From positions 1-64,000 of the forward strand of contig JADKEV010000014.1 in NCBI GenBank assembly GCA_016717855.1: a stretch of 64,000 nucleotides of DNA. Direction: 5' to 3'. Under the pieces are notes generated by a model. The model was not told the DNA's origin. It made no database searches and saw only the letters and a list, made by a program, of their open reading frames with translations. The position numbers and the translations under genes were made by a program. This document shows, one piece after another, positions 9,008 to 18,767 of the stretch (position 1 is the first letter of the stretch; every line of letters starts with the position of its first letter). The stretch comes from Betaproteobacteria bacterium. Its GTDB lineage: Bacteria; Pseudomonadota; Gammaproteobacteria; Burkholderiales; Casimicrobiaceae.

Positions 9008-9694
9008 ATGGACTTCATCTTCATGCTGACGCGACAGGATCGCACGATCGAGGACGCCGAAGATGTCGTTGATTCCGTCTGCGAACTCGGCGTTCGCCAC
9101 ATCGGATTCAAGGACATCGGCGTCCCGCGCGAAACGCTGCAAAAGGTCGTCGGCCGGCTGCGCGCCCATGGCGCGACCTGCTACCTCGAAGTTGTCAGTA
9201 CAACAAGCGACGCCGTGGCGGCGTCGCTGGAAACGGGCGCGGCGCTGGGCGTCGACCGCATCCTGGGCGGCACCGATCTGGCCGCCGCGGAGCAGGCGCT
9301 GGGCCGGCTCGATGGCTACTTTCCCTTTCCGGGGCGTCCGAGCGGCCATCCGACGCGGCTGGGCGGGACGCCGGAACAGATCGAGCGGGACGCCCGCGCG
9401 GCGCGGGCGCGCGGCTGCGGCGGCGTCGACCTGCTGGCCTACCGCGCGACCGAGGCGGACCCGCTGGAACTGGTGCGCGCCGCCCGTCGCGGCGTCGACG
9501 GGGGCAGGCTGATCGTCGCGGGCAGCGTGCATTCGGCGCAACAGATCCATGCGCTGGCCGCGGCCGGCGCCGACGCGTTCACCATCGGTTCCGCGGTGTT
9601 CGACGGCACGTTCTCGCCCACCAAGGGCTCGCTGCGCGGCCAGATCCTCGACATCCTTGAAGCGTGCGACCGCGCGCCTGCGATGGCGGGTTGA
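9008..9694 (+). CDS. TIM-barrel protein with HisA/TrpF-like phosphate site, function unknown
   Basis: A 228-residue single-domain protein that looks like a (beta/alpha)8 barrel. The C-terminal part reads IVAGSVHSAQQIHALAAAGA then DAFTIGSAVFDG, the usual form of a phosphate-gripping loop pair in HisA, TrpF and related barrels. Other conserved-looking segments are HIGFKDIG, YLEVVST, DRILGGT and GVDLLAYRATEADPL. I cannot name the reaction. It is the first gene of a co-directional set with a glycerol-1-phosphate-dehydrogenase-like enzyme, a DeoR repressor and an ABC importer, so it probably acts on a phosphorylated intermediate. The ATG at 9008 follows CCGGAGCTG; the frame is open upstream but that part crosses the probable promoter. 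Confidence 0.65.
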   Translation: MDFIFMLTRQDRTIEDAEDVVDSVCELGVRHIGFKDIGVPRETLQKVVGRLRAHGATCYLEVVSTTSDAVAASLETGAALGVDRILGGTDLAAAEQALGRLDGYFPFPGRPSGHPTRLGGTPEQIERDARAARARGCGGVDLLAYRATEADPLELVRAARRGVDGGRLIVAGSVHSAQQIHALAAAGADAFTIGSAVFDGTFSPTKGSLRGQILDILEACDRAPAMAG

Positions 9695-9747
9695 GCGATG
9701 ATGGGGACTCCGCGCGACGTCGATCGGGTGCCTGCGTGGCCGGCGCC

Positions 9748-11061
9748 ATGACACCCGCCCGCCCGGCAACCGACCCGCTCGCGCAACTGCTGCAGGGCAC
9801 ATGGATCGATCCCGACAGCGGTCGCGCAACCGGCGTGGCGATCGCCGCCATCGCCATCGAGGACCACCTGCGCGGGCGGGAAGCGGAGTGCGTCGCCGCG
9901 CTCGGCCTCGGCCGCCGGCTGGCGGTGGTCAGCGATGTGACGACGCATCGGGTTCTGGGCGCGCGCCTCGAGCGCGCGCTGGCGCCGCTGGCCCGCATCG
10001 ATTCGGTCGTCCTGCCGCTGCACGTGCATGCCGACATGGCGGCCGTCGCGACGGTGCGCGCGGCGACCGCGGGCGCCGACGCGTTGATCGCGGCCGGTTC
10101 CGGCACGATCAACGACCTGGCCAAGTTCACGGCGGCGACCGACGGCAAGCCCTTTGCCGTGTTCCCGACGGCGCCGTCGATGAACGGCTACACCTCCGCC
10201 AACGCGGCCATCACCGTCGACGGCCACAAGAAGACGCTGCCGGCCGCGCTCGCCCGCGGCGTGTTCATCGACCTCGAAGTGCTGGCGGCGGCGCCCCCGC
10301 GCATGATCCGCGCCGGTCTCGGCGATTCACTGTGCCGTTCGACGGCGCAGGTGGATTGGCTGCTCTCGCACTATCTGCTGGGGACCGCGTATCGCGAGGC
10401 GCCGTTCGCGCTCCTCGCCCAGGATGAGCCGGCGCTGCTCGGCGCGCCGGAGGCGCTGCTGGCGGGCGACCTGGCCGCGCTCCGTGCGCTCGCGCGCACG
10501 CTGGTGCTCTCGGGAATCGGCATGACGCTATGCGGCGGCAGCTATCCGGCAAGCCAGGGCGAGCATCTGATCAGCCACTACGTGGACATGCGCGCGCCCG
10601 CCGGCCGCGCGGAATTCCTGCACGGCGAGCAGGTGGCCGTGGCGACGCTCACGATGGCCCGGATCCAGGAGGCGCTGCTTGCCGGCCCGCCGCCGGCACT
10701 GCGCGCCTCCGCTGTAGATTTGCCGGCGCTGCAGCGGCACTTCGGCGCCGAGGTCGGCGCGGCTTGCTGGAGCGATTTCGCGCCGAAGCGGCTGGACGCC
10801 GCCGGCGCCGCCGCGCTGTCCGCGCGGGCCGCGGCGCAATGGCCGGCGTTGCGCCGGCACGCTGCCGCGATATTCGTGCCGACGGCGACGCTCGCCGCGG
10901 TGATGCGGCGCGCCGGGGGACCGACGAGTGCCGCAGACATCGGCGTCGACGCGGCGTTCTACGCCGGCGCCGTGCGGCACGCCCGCTTCCTGCGCGACCG
11001 CTTCACGTTTCTCGACCTCGCCGACGATGCCGGCCTGCTGACGGACCCGTTCCTGGCGTGA
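9748..11061 (+). CDS. sn-glycerol-1-phosphate dehydrogenase-like (AraM/EgsA family)
   Basis: A 437-residue member of the iron-containing alcohol dehydrogenase/dehydroquinate synthase fold. The nucleotide-binding GSGTINDLAKF is near residue 117, followed by FPTAPSMNGYTSANAA. Metal ligands fit the Asp of GLGDSLCRSTAQ (about 192), a His of EHLISHYVD (about 272) and the His of FLHGEQVAV (about 291). Family members interconvert dihydroxyacetone phosphate and glycerol-1-phosphate. In bacteria the partner pathway is often unknown. The gene lies 53 bp after the TIM-barrel gene and 68 bp before the DeoR gene, in one direction. The chosen ATG has no clear ribosome site, so the exact start is open. Confidence 0.75.
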   Translation: MTPARPATDPLAQLLQGTWIDPDSGRATGVAIAAIAIEDHLRGREAECVAALGLGRRLAVVSDVTTHRVLGARLERALAPLARIDSVVLPLHVHADMAAVATVRAATAGADALIAAGSGTINDLAKFTAATDGKPFAVFPTAPSMNGYTSANAAITVDGHKKTLPAALARGVFIDLEVLAAAPPRMIRAGLGDSLCRSTAQVDWLLSHYLLGTAYREAPFALLAQDEPALLGAPEALLAGDLAALRALARTLVLSGIGMTLCGGSYPASQGEHLISHYVDMRAPAGRAEFLHGEQVAVATLTMARIQEALLAGPPPALRASAVDLPALQRHFGAEVGAACWSDFAPKRLDAAGAAALSARAAAQWPALRRHAAAIFVPTATLAAVMRRAGGPTSAADIGVDAAFYAGAVRHARFLRDRFTFLDLADDAGLLTDPFLA

Positions 11062-11129
11062 AGCGTCCGCGCCGCGCCGCGGCCGGACGGCACGCTATCA
11101 TGGGTTCCCCCGTTCGCCGGAACACCGCC

Positions 11130-11927
11130 ATGCCGACTCCCAAGCCCGCTCCCCGCGCCAGGCTGACGCAGCAGGAAAGGCACGCGCAGATCCTCGCGCT
11201 GCTGCGCCGCGACGGCGCCGTGCGCATCGCCACGCTGGCGAAGTCGTTCGCGGTGACCACTGAAACCGCCCGCCGCGACCTGGACGAACTCGCGGAGAGC
11301 GGCGCCCTGCAGCGCACGTATGGCGGCGGCGCGATGCGCTCGCTGATCGACGAGCCGGGCATCGGCCTGCGCGGGCTGGTGCATGCGCCGGAGCGCAACC
11401 GGATCGCGGCCGCCGCCGCGGATCTGGTGCAAGCGGGCGACGCGCTGATGATCGACTCCGGCTCGACGACCAGCATGTTCGCAGGCGCCTTGGCGGCGCG
11501 GAATTTGCACCTGACCGTCGTGACCAACTGCCTGCCGGTCGCCAACGCGCTGGGCGCGGCCGGCCATTGCCGCGTGATCCTCTGCCCCGGCGACTACGTA
11601 CAGCGCGAGGGCGGCGTCTTCGGGACGGAAACCGTCGCGTTCCTGCGCCGGTTCCAGGCGAACAAGGCGTTCATCGGCGCCGGGGGGGTCACGGCCGATG
11701 GCATCACCGACGCCGATTCGGCCGGGTGCGCGGTCAAGCGTGCGATGATCGAGCGCGCCGACCGCGCGCTGCTGCTGGCCGACAGCTCGAAATTCGACGT
11801 CGTCCAGTTCGAACGGATCGGACCGCTGGCCGAGATCGACGACCTGATCACCGAGGCAGCGCCGCCGCGCCGGCTGGCCGCGGCGCTCCGCCGCGACGGG
11901 GTCGCGCAGATCCTCGCGCCGCGGTAG
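11130..11927 (+). CDS. DeoR-family transcriptional regulator
   Basis: A 265-residue cytosolic regulator. The N-terminal winged helix-turn-helix (about residues 14-70) includes QERHAQILALLRRDGAV and the recognition region TTETARRDLDELAESG. The C-terminal DeoRC effector domain shows the sugar-phosphate-binding pattern DSGSTTSMFA, TNCLPVANAL, FIGAGGV and ADSSKFD. DeoR proteins are usually repressors released by a phosphorylated sugar or polyol. Here that fits the neighbouring phosphate-handling enzymes and importer. An alternative ATG 30 bases upstream (at 11100) would add ten residues. The next gene starts about 210 bp downstream, leaving room for a separate promoter for the ABC genes. Confidence 0.88.
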   Translation: MPTPKPAPRARLTQQERHAQILALLRRDGAVRIATLAKSFAVTTETARRDLDELAESGALQRTYGGGAMRSLIDEPGIGLRGLVHAPERNRIAAAAADLVQAGDALMIDSGSTTSMFAGALAARNLHLTVVTNCLPVANALGAAGHCRVILCPGDYVQREGGVFGTETVAFLRRFQANKAFIGAGGVTADGITDADSAGCAVKRAMIERADRALLLADSSKFDVVQFERIGPLAEIDDLITEAAPPRRLAAALRRDGVAQILAPR

Positions 11928-12145
11928 CCGGCCGATTGCCGGAATGTGGTAGTTGCAACTCGGCGTGGCGTACGCTCTCCCATGACGAAGAGTCCGGGCA
12001 GGGTGGTGACCGCAACATCTTTTCTTGTGAGAACCATTCTCGCGTGCTATTGTCGCCGTCCGGGGTTGGGCAACGCACTGCCTCGAATGGGTCCGCGCGC
12101 TTGACCGCGGCGCGGGAGGGTTCGGCGATTCGGGAGAGCATGACC

Positions 12146-13159
12146 ATGACGAAATTGAACGTGTTAACGAAAGTGCTGTGCGCGGCGGCACTGCTGCTGG
12201 GCAGCGGTTTCGCGCGGGCGGGCGACATCACGGCCTACACCGCGCTCGAAGAGGACGACGTCAAGGTCTACCTCGACGCGTTCGCGAAGGCGAAGCCCGG
12301 GATCAAGGTGAACGTGCTGCGCCTGTCCACCGGCGACCTGATCGCGCGCATCCTCGCCGAGAAGGCAAATCCGCGGCATGACGTGATCTGGGGTGTGGCG
12401 CTCACGCAGATGGTCGACCCGCGCATCCTCGAAATGGCGGAGCCCTACAAGCCGGCCGGCATCGACCAGATGAAGCAGCAGTTCAAGGATCCCGCCGGGC
12501 GCTGGTTCGCCACCACCGGCTACTTTGCCGGATTCTGCGTCAACACCGAAGTGCTGAAGAAGAACAACCTGCCGATGCCGGCGTCGTGGCAGGACTTGCT
12601 CAACCCGGTCTACAAGGGCCAGATCGTGATGCCCAACGCCGCGAGTTCCGGCACCGGCTACCTGCAGGTCGTGAGCATCCTGCAGATGAAGGGCGAGGAA
12701 AAGGGCTGGCAGTTCCTGAAAGATCTCGACAAGAACATGGCGCAGTACATCAAGTCGGGCTCGCGCCCGTGCAAGATGGCGGCGACCGGCGAATTCGCGA
12801 TCGGCGTGTCGTTCGCCTTCTCCGGCGTCAAGCAGATCATGGAAGGCTATCCGATCAAGCTCGTCATCCCCTCCGAGGGCGCCGGGTATGAGGTCGAAGT
12901 CAGCATGCTGATGAAGACCGCGAAGAACAAGCCCGACTCGAAGACGTTCTTCGACTGGTTGCTCACGCTCGACGCCGCCAAGCTGTATGGCGAGCGCGCC
13001 GAAATGTCGTCGGTCCCCGGCGCGAAGGCCACCGAGGCGATACTCAAGGCCGGCCTGCCCGCCGACGTCTCGACGGTCCTCTACAAGATGGACTTCGACG
13101 CATCGTCGAAGAACAAGGACCGCATCATCGCCGAGTGGAAGCAGAAGATCGAGCGCTAG
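12146..13159 (+). CDS. ABC transporter substrate-binding protein, 2-aminoethylphosphonate type
   Basis: A periplasmic binding protein of about 337 residues. A signal peptide ends at about GFARAGD and is followed by DITAYTALEEDDVKVYLDAF. The pattern (STGDLIARILAEKANPRHDV, then IWGVAL) resembles the PhnS-type receptors of putative 2-aminoethylphosphonate importers and the wider Fe(III)/polyamine-like family. GGGAG lies at 12132-12136, which gives normal spacing to the ATG at 12146 but is too close for the ATG at 12140. The ATPase and permease genes follow in the same direction. The true ligand is uncertain because no phosphonate-degrading enzyme is encoded nearby. Confidence 0.8.
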   Translation: MTKLNVLTKVLCAAALLLGSGFARAGDITAYTALEEDDVKVYLDAFAKAKPGIKVNVLRLSTGDLIARILAEKANPRHDVIWGVALTQMVDPRILEMAEPYKPAGIDQMKQQFKDPAGRWFATTGYFAGFCVNTEVLKKNNLPMPASWQDLLNPVYKGQIVMPNAASSGTGYLQVVSILQMKGEEKGWQFLKDLDKNMAQYIKSGSRPCKMAATGEFAIGVSFAFSGVKQIMEGYPIKLVIPSEGAGYEVEVSMLMKTAKNKPDSKTFFDWLLTLDAAKLYGERAEMSSVPGAKATEAILKAGLPADVSTVLYKMDFDASSKNKDRIIAEWKQKIER

Positions 13160-13276
13160 ACGCAAGGGGCGGCGGGACGCGATGCGGCCGCCGCCGTGGT
13201 GCCGCGCGATGCGGGGACCGGTGCGCCGCGTGGCGCGGCCCCGGACGTGCAACCTGAGGCCCCGACACGCCGGGGA

Positions 13277-14268
<992 letters not shown>

Positions 14269-14269
<1 letters not shown>

Positions 14270-15942
14270 TGACGACCGCCGCCGCGCCGCAGGGCCGGTC
14301 CGCGCCAGGGCTGGACTCCGACCGGTTCGTCCTCTGGGTGTTGGGCGCGGCGGTGGTGGTCCCGCTCATCGTGTTCGTCGTCGTGCCGCTGGTCGCGATC
14401 CTGCGGCTCAGCTTTGTCACGCCCGATGGGCTGGGCCTGGGCAACTACGTCCGCGAATTCGCCAGCCCGAAGTTCGGTCGCATCGTCGCCAACAGTTTCA
14501 GCGTCTCGATCACGGCGACGCTGATCACGGTGACGCTGGCGTACGGCTTCGCGTATGCGCTCAAGCGCACCACGATGCCGCTGAAGCGGACGTGCGGCGC
14601 GATCGCGCTGCTGCCGCTCTACGCGCCGTCGCTGGTGCAGGCGCTGGGCATCCTGTTCCTGTTCGGCCGCAACGGCATCATCAACCGCACGTTCGACCTG
14701 GGCATCGACATCTACGGGTTCTGGGGCATCGTGATCGCCGACGTGCTCTACAGCTTTCCGCACGCGTACCTGATCCTCTCGGCGGCGCTGGCGGTCGCCG
14801 ACGCGCGGCTGTACGAATCGGCCCGGATGCTGGGCGCGGGACCGGCGCGCATCTTCCGAACGATCACGCTGCCCTCGACCCGCTACGGCATCATCTCGGC
14901 GGTGTTCGTCGTGTTCACGATCGTCATCACGGACTTCGGCAACCCGATGGTGATCGGCGCGGACTATGGCGTGCTCGCCACCGAAATCTATAACCAGGTC
15001 TCGGGCCAGGGCCGGATGGAGCTGGGCGCGGTGATTGGCGTCGTGCTCCTGATCCCGGCGGCGATCGCGGTGCTCGTCGAGAAGCTGGTGACCCGGCAGC
15101 ACGGCGCCGCGATCGGCGAGAATGCGCAGCCGCTGCAACTCGCCCCGCATGCCTGGCGCGACCGCGCGGCGCTCGGGTTCGCGCTGCTCGTCTGCAGCGC
15201 GATCGCGGCCATCGTCCTCGTCGTGTTCATCGCCAGCTTCGTCACGCTGTGGCCGTACAACATGCACCTGTCCTTCCGGCACTACCGGTTCGAAGTGCAG
15301 AACGGGCTCGCCCCGCTGTGGACCAGCATCTGGGTGTCCCTATTGGCGGCGGGAATCGGCGTCGTGGCGGCGGTGGCGGCCGGCTGCCTCGCCCGCTGGC
15401 TCAAGCCGCTGCAGGCGAACCTGTTGTACTTCCTGTCGGTGCTGCCGGCGGCGGTTCCCGGGATGGTGCTCGGCCTGGGCTACATCTTCGCCTTCAACCA
15501 TCCGGGCAATCCGCTCGAGTTCCTGTACGGCACGCTGCTGATCCTGGCGATCTGCAACGTCTACCACTATCACGCGCAGGGCTACCTGATCGCGACGACC
15601 AGCATCGGCCAGTTGAGCCGCGTGATCGACGAGACGTCGATGTGCCTGGGCGCAGGCAGGCTGCGCACGCTCTCCGCGATCATCCTGCCGATTGTCGCGC
15701 CCGCGATCGTGAGCATCGGCGTGTTCTTCTTCGTGCGCAGCATGGTCACCTTGTCAGCGGTGATCTTCCTGGTCACCCCGGCGACGCAGTTGGCGGCGGT
15801 GTCGGTGCTGCTGCTCGACGACTCGGGCAATTCGAACCAGGCCGCGGCGTTCTCGGTGTGCATCATGCTGGTGGTGGCCGCGGCGTTGGGGCTGTTCCAT
15901 GCGCTGGTGTGGGTTTTTGCGCGACGCCGGCCGCTGCCCTGA
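14269..15942 (+). CDS. ABC transporter permease, fused two-domain, 2-aminoethylphosphonate type
   Basis: A 557-residue inner-membrane permease made of two homologous halves, each with about six hydrophobic segments and an EAA-like loop. The first loop is ADARLYESARMLGAGPARIF. The second is QLSRVIDETSMCLGAGRLRT. Fused permeases of this size are typical of the FbpB/PhnU group that partners single binding proteins and PotA-like ATPases. The start overlaps the preceding stop. The gene is the last of the importer operon; an inverted pair of REP-like repeats begins 12 bp after its stop. Confidence 0.85.
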
Positions 15943-15953
15943 CCGCGAGAAAA

Positions 15954-16054
15954 GTAGGATGGGTGGAGCGCAGCGATACCCATCATCGTTGAATTGTACG
16001 GAACCGCTGTCTCGAACGGGCAGATGGGTGTCGCTGCGCTCGACCCATCCTACG
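15954..16054. repeat. Inverted pair of REP-like repeats (BIME-like)
   Basis: One copy of the GWVERSDTH-type element reads forward at 15954-15984 (GTAGGATGGGTGGAGCGCAG, then CGATACCCATC). A second copy reads in reverse at 16023-16054. The 38-bp spacer contains ATTGTACGGAACCGCTGTC, and a related spacer sequence also follows the copy at 62567. The pair can fold into a large hairpin immediately after the permease gene, a common place for such elements. Confidence 0.75.
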
Positions 16055-16459
16055 ACGCTACGATGCAGGATCTTGTCGTCTCGCCGAGCCTGGTACGCGC
16101 CACTCGACTCTGGCACCGGATCGGACGCTCAGATTCCTGACGGGTGATTCGTGGCATTGACCCGCCCGCAGCGCTCGACGTTACATCAGTAACGTGAACC
16201 ATTCCTGAGCACCAATCGACCAATCATCTTGGATTACCAGACCGCCGGCAGGATAGGTTTGTGCAGAACATTGCTGTACATTATCAGAGCTCTGCAGAAA
16301 CCGCTTCTGGACAGCGAGAGAAGACACAATCCCCCGATCAGCAAGAGTCCCAATGGTCCTCAAGAGTATCGAATTTTGCATTGCTCACTGGAAGTCGCGC
16401 ATCGAGGCGTCCGGCGGCATGGATGCTTCTGCCGGTGGCGAGTCGAATGGGATTCTCCC
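16055..16459. other. Intergenic, AT-richer, one small inverted repeat
   Basis: About 400 bp before the DUF1016 gene without a convincing gene. Base composition is visibly less GC-rich than the flanking operons. A perfect inverted repeat ACGTTAC-atca-GTAACGT lies at 16178-16195 and could be an operator or part of a promoter. The frame of the next gene stays open back to about 16229, but that part resembles no known N-terminus. Confidence 0.4.
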
Positions 16460-17626
16460 GTGAAGAGATCGTTGTCACTTGCCGATTACTCCATTTTCCT
16501 TGCCGAGGTGAAGGATCGCGTCCGCCACGCCCATATTTCTGCTGCCCGTACCGTCAACCGCGAGTTGATCCTGCTTTACTGGGACATCGGGCGTGGCATC
16601 GTCGAAAAGCAGAAAGTCGCCGGATGGGGCGATGCCGTGGTAGAGCAACTCGCCGCTGATTTGCGGGCGGAGTTCCCGGACATGCGGGGATTTTCGGCTC
16701 GGAGCATTTGGGAGATGAAACGGCTCTATCTTGCCTGCTCGGAATCCGAATTTCTGCAACAAGCTGCGGCAGAAATTCGGCGGAATCCGTCCCGCACCGG
16801 GTTTCTGCCACAACCTGTGGCAGGGATTGCGGCGAATGACTCTCTAAAACAGCCTGTTCCAGAAACTCTCTCACAAGCTGTCCAAGATCTGGTCGCAGCA
16901 TGTCCCTGGGGCCATCACCGGCTAATGCTCGACAAGGTCCCTGACCCGGCTGCCCGCCTCTACTACCTCCGTGCCACCGCTCAGCTCGGCTGGAGCCGCA
17001 GCGTGCTCCTCAATCAAATCAAAGCCGGTGCCTATGAGCGCGCGGTGAAGGAGAAGAAGTCTCACAACTTCCCCCTGGCGCTGCCCGAGCACTTCGCGGA
17101 ACAGGCCGACGAAATGATGAAGAGCCGCTACAACCTCGAGTTCCTCGGCATCGGCCGTGCCATGAAGGAGCGCGAACTGGAGGACCGGCTGATCGGGCGA
17201 TTGCAGCAGTTCATTCTGGAACTGGGCTATGGCTTCTGCTTTGTCGGCCGCCAGTATCGCCTCGCGCTTGGGCGGAAGGAATACTTCGTGGATTTGCTCT
17301 TCTACCACCGTTTCCTCAAGGCGCTGGTTGCCTTCGACCTCAAGATCGACTCCTTCGAGCCGGAGCATGCGGGAACGATGGATTTTTACCTGAATCTGCT
17401 GAACGACAAAGAACGCGCGCCGGACGACCAGCCCGCCATTGGCATCATCCTCTGCGCTGAGAAAGACGACATCGAAGTCGAGTTCGCGCTCAAGACAAAG
17501 GCCAATCCTATCGGCGTCGCCGAATACCAACTCCAGGCCAAGCTCCCCGCAGAGTTCAAGGGTCGCCTGCCGACGGCGAAGCAGCTTGCCGGGCTCGTAC
17601 GTGAAGTTCTTCCATCCCGGAATTAG
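16460..17626 (+). CDS. PDDEXK nuclease-domain protein, DUF1016/YhcG family
   Basis: A 388-residue protein with the two parts of the YhcG family. The N-terminal DUF1016_N region has RTVNRELILLYWDIGRGIVE and GFSARSIWEMKRLY. The C-terminal PDDEXK-like nuclease region has YFVDLLFYHRFLKALVAFDL followed by the K of DLK. The usual ELK here reads DLK, which keeps acid-x-K chemistry. The region between (about residues 95-130) is a variable linker. The family consists of presumed nucleases often carried on accessory DNA. The GTG start is chosen because family similarity begins there. It stands alone between two importer operons. Confidence 0.82.
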   Translation: MKRSLSLADYSIFLAEVKDRVRHAHISAARTVNRELILLYWDIGRGIVEKQKVAGWGDAVVEQLAADLRAEFPDMRGFSARSIWEMKRLYLACSESEFLQQAAAEIRRNPSRTGFLPQPVAGIAANDSLKQPVPETLSQAVQDLVAACPWGHHRLMLDKVPDPAARLYYLRATAQLGWSRSVLLNQIKAGAYERAVKEKKSHNFPLALPEHFAEQADEMMKSRYNLEFLGIGRAMKERELEDRLIGRLQQFILELGYGFCFVGRQYRLALGRKEYFVDLLFYHRFLKALVAFDLKIDSFEPEHAGTMDFYLNLLNDKERAPDDQPAIGIILCAEKDDIEVEFALKTKANPIGVAEYQLQAKLPAEFKGRLPTAKQLAGLVREVLPSRN

Positions 17627-17705
17627 CCATGACCGGTAACCATTGTCCATGCATGTGGAACGGAAAGAATCCTTACTCTGACCCCGATTTGGAACCCCTG
17701 AACGG

Positions 17706-18746
17706 ATGGACCGCATGAAACGACGTACCCTTTCCCTGATCGCGGCGGCGGCCCTCGCGCTGCCGCTCGCCGGGTACCACTCCGCAGCAGCGGCGCAGGA
17801 ACTGCGCGTGCTGGTGCACAGCTCGTTCGAACTCCCCAAGCCGCTGCTGGCGAAGTTCGAGGCCGATGCCGGCATCAAGCTCTCCATCATCAAGGGCGGC
17901 GATGCGGGCGAGATGCTCAACAAGCTGATCCTCACCCGCGCCAAGCCCATCGCCGATGTCGTGTACGGGCTGGACAACACGCTGGTCGGCAAGGCGCTCG
18001 CCGCCGGGGTTCTGGACGCCTACGGCGGACCGGCCGCCCGGCGCGTGGCGGTGCCGCCGCTGGCTGACGGCGTGATCCCGGTGGACTATGGGTTTGTCAC
18101 GCTGAACTACGACAAGGCCTGGTTCGCGAAAAGCGCGCTACCCCTGCCCAGGACGCTCGAGGATCTCGCGCAGCCGGCGTACCGCAATCTGCTGGTCGTG
18201 CAGAATCCCGCCACGTCGAGCCCGGGCAATGCGTTCCTGCTGGCGACGGTCGCGGGCCTGGGAGAGGAGGCGGCGTTCGACTGGTGGGGCCGCATGCGCG
18301 CCAACGGCGTCAAGGTCGCCAAGGGCTGGAGCGAGGCGTACTACACCGAATTCAGCCGCAATGGCGGCAGTCGCCCGCTGGTGGTCAGCTATGCCAGCAG
18401 CCCCGCCGCCGAGGTGCACTTCAGCAAGGAAAAGATCATCGCGGCGCCGACGGCGAGCCTGTTTCTCAAGGGCGGCGTGTTCCGCCAGGTCGAGGGCGTG
18501 GCCCTGGTCAAGGGTGGCGGGCAGCGCGCGGCGGCGGCGAAGTTCATCGAATTCATGCGCTCCGGCCCCGTGCAGGAGGCGCTGCAAACCAGCATGTGGA
18601 TGTTCCCCGCCGAGCCGCGCACGGCCCGGCACGCGGTGATGCGCCACGCGGTGGAGCCGGGGATCTTCGACAGCCTGGGCCCCGAAGTCATCGCGGACAA
18701 GGGCAGCGGCTGGATCGAGCGCTGGATCCGCGTCGTGCTGAAGTAA
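17706..18746 (+). CDS. thiB: Thiamine ABC transporter, periplasmic binding protein
   Basis: A 346-residue periplasmic receptor for thiamine and its phosphates. A signal peptide precedes about AAAQELRVLVHSSF. Typical ThiB features are present: ADVVYGLDNTLVGKAL, NPATSSPGNAFLLATVAG, KGWSEAYYTEF and LVVSYASSPAAEVH. A permease and an ATPase gene of the same system follow at once. The start could also be the ATG at 17715. I looked for a TPP riboswitch in the preceding 80 bases and see no THI-box-like sequence. Confidence 0.85.
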   Translation: MDRMKRRTLSLIAAAALALPLAGYHSAAAAQELRVLVHSSFELPKPLLAKFEADAGIKLSIIKGGDAGEMLNKLILTRAKPIADVVYGLDNTLVGKALAAGVLDAYGGPAARRVAVPPLADGVIPVDYGFVTLNYDKAWFAKSALPLPRTLEDLAQPAYRNLLVVQNPATSSPGNAFLLATVAGLGEEAAFDWWGRMRANGVKVAKGWSEAYYTEFSRNGGSRPLVVSYASSPAAEVHFSKEKIIAAPTASLFLKGGVFRQVEGVALVKGGGQRAAAAKFIEFMRSGPVQEALQTSMWMFPAEPRTARHAVMRHAVEPGIFDSLGPEVIADKGSGWIERWIRVVLK

Positions 18747-18767
18747 TCCGGCGATGGCCGACACGCG

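Noticed and set aside
16181..16381. 66-codon minus-strand frame upstream of the DUF1016 gene
   Set aside because: Starts with a plausible methionine but has no ribosome site, family match or neighbour to support it.
17627..17705. TPP riboswitch before thiB
   Set aside because: Only about 80 bases are available and I find no CTGAGA or ACCTGAT-like conserved elements in the right arrangement.
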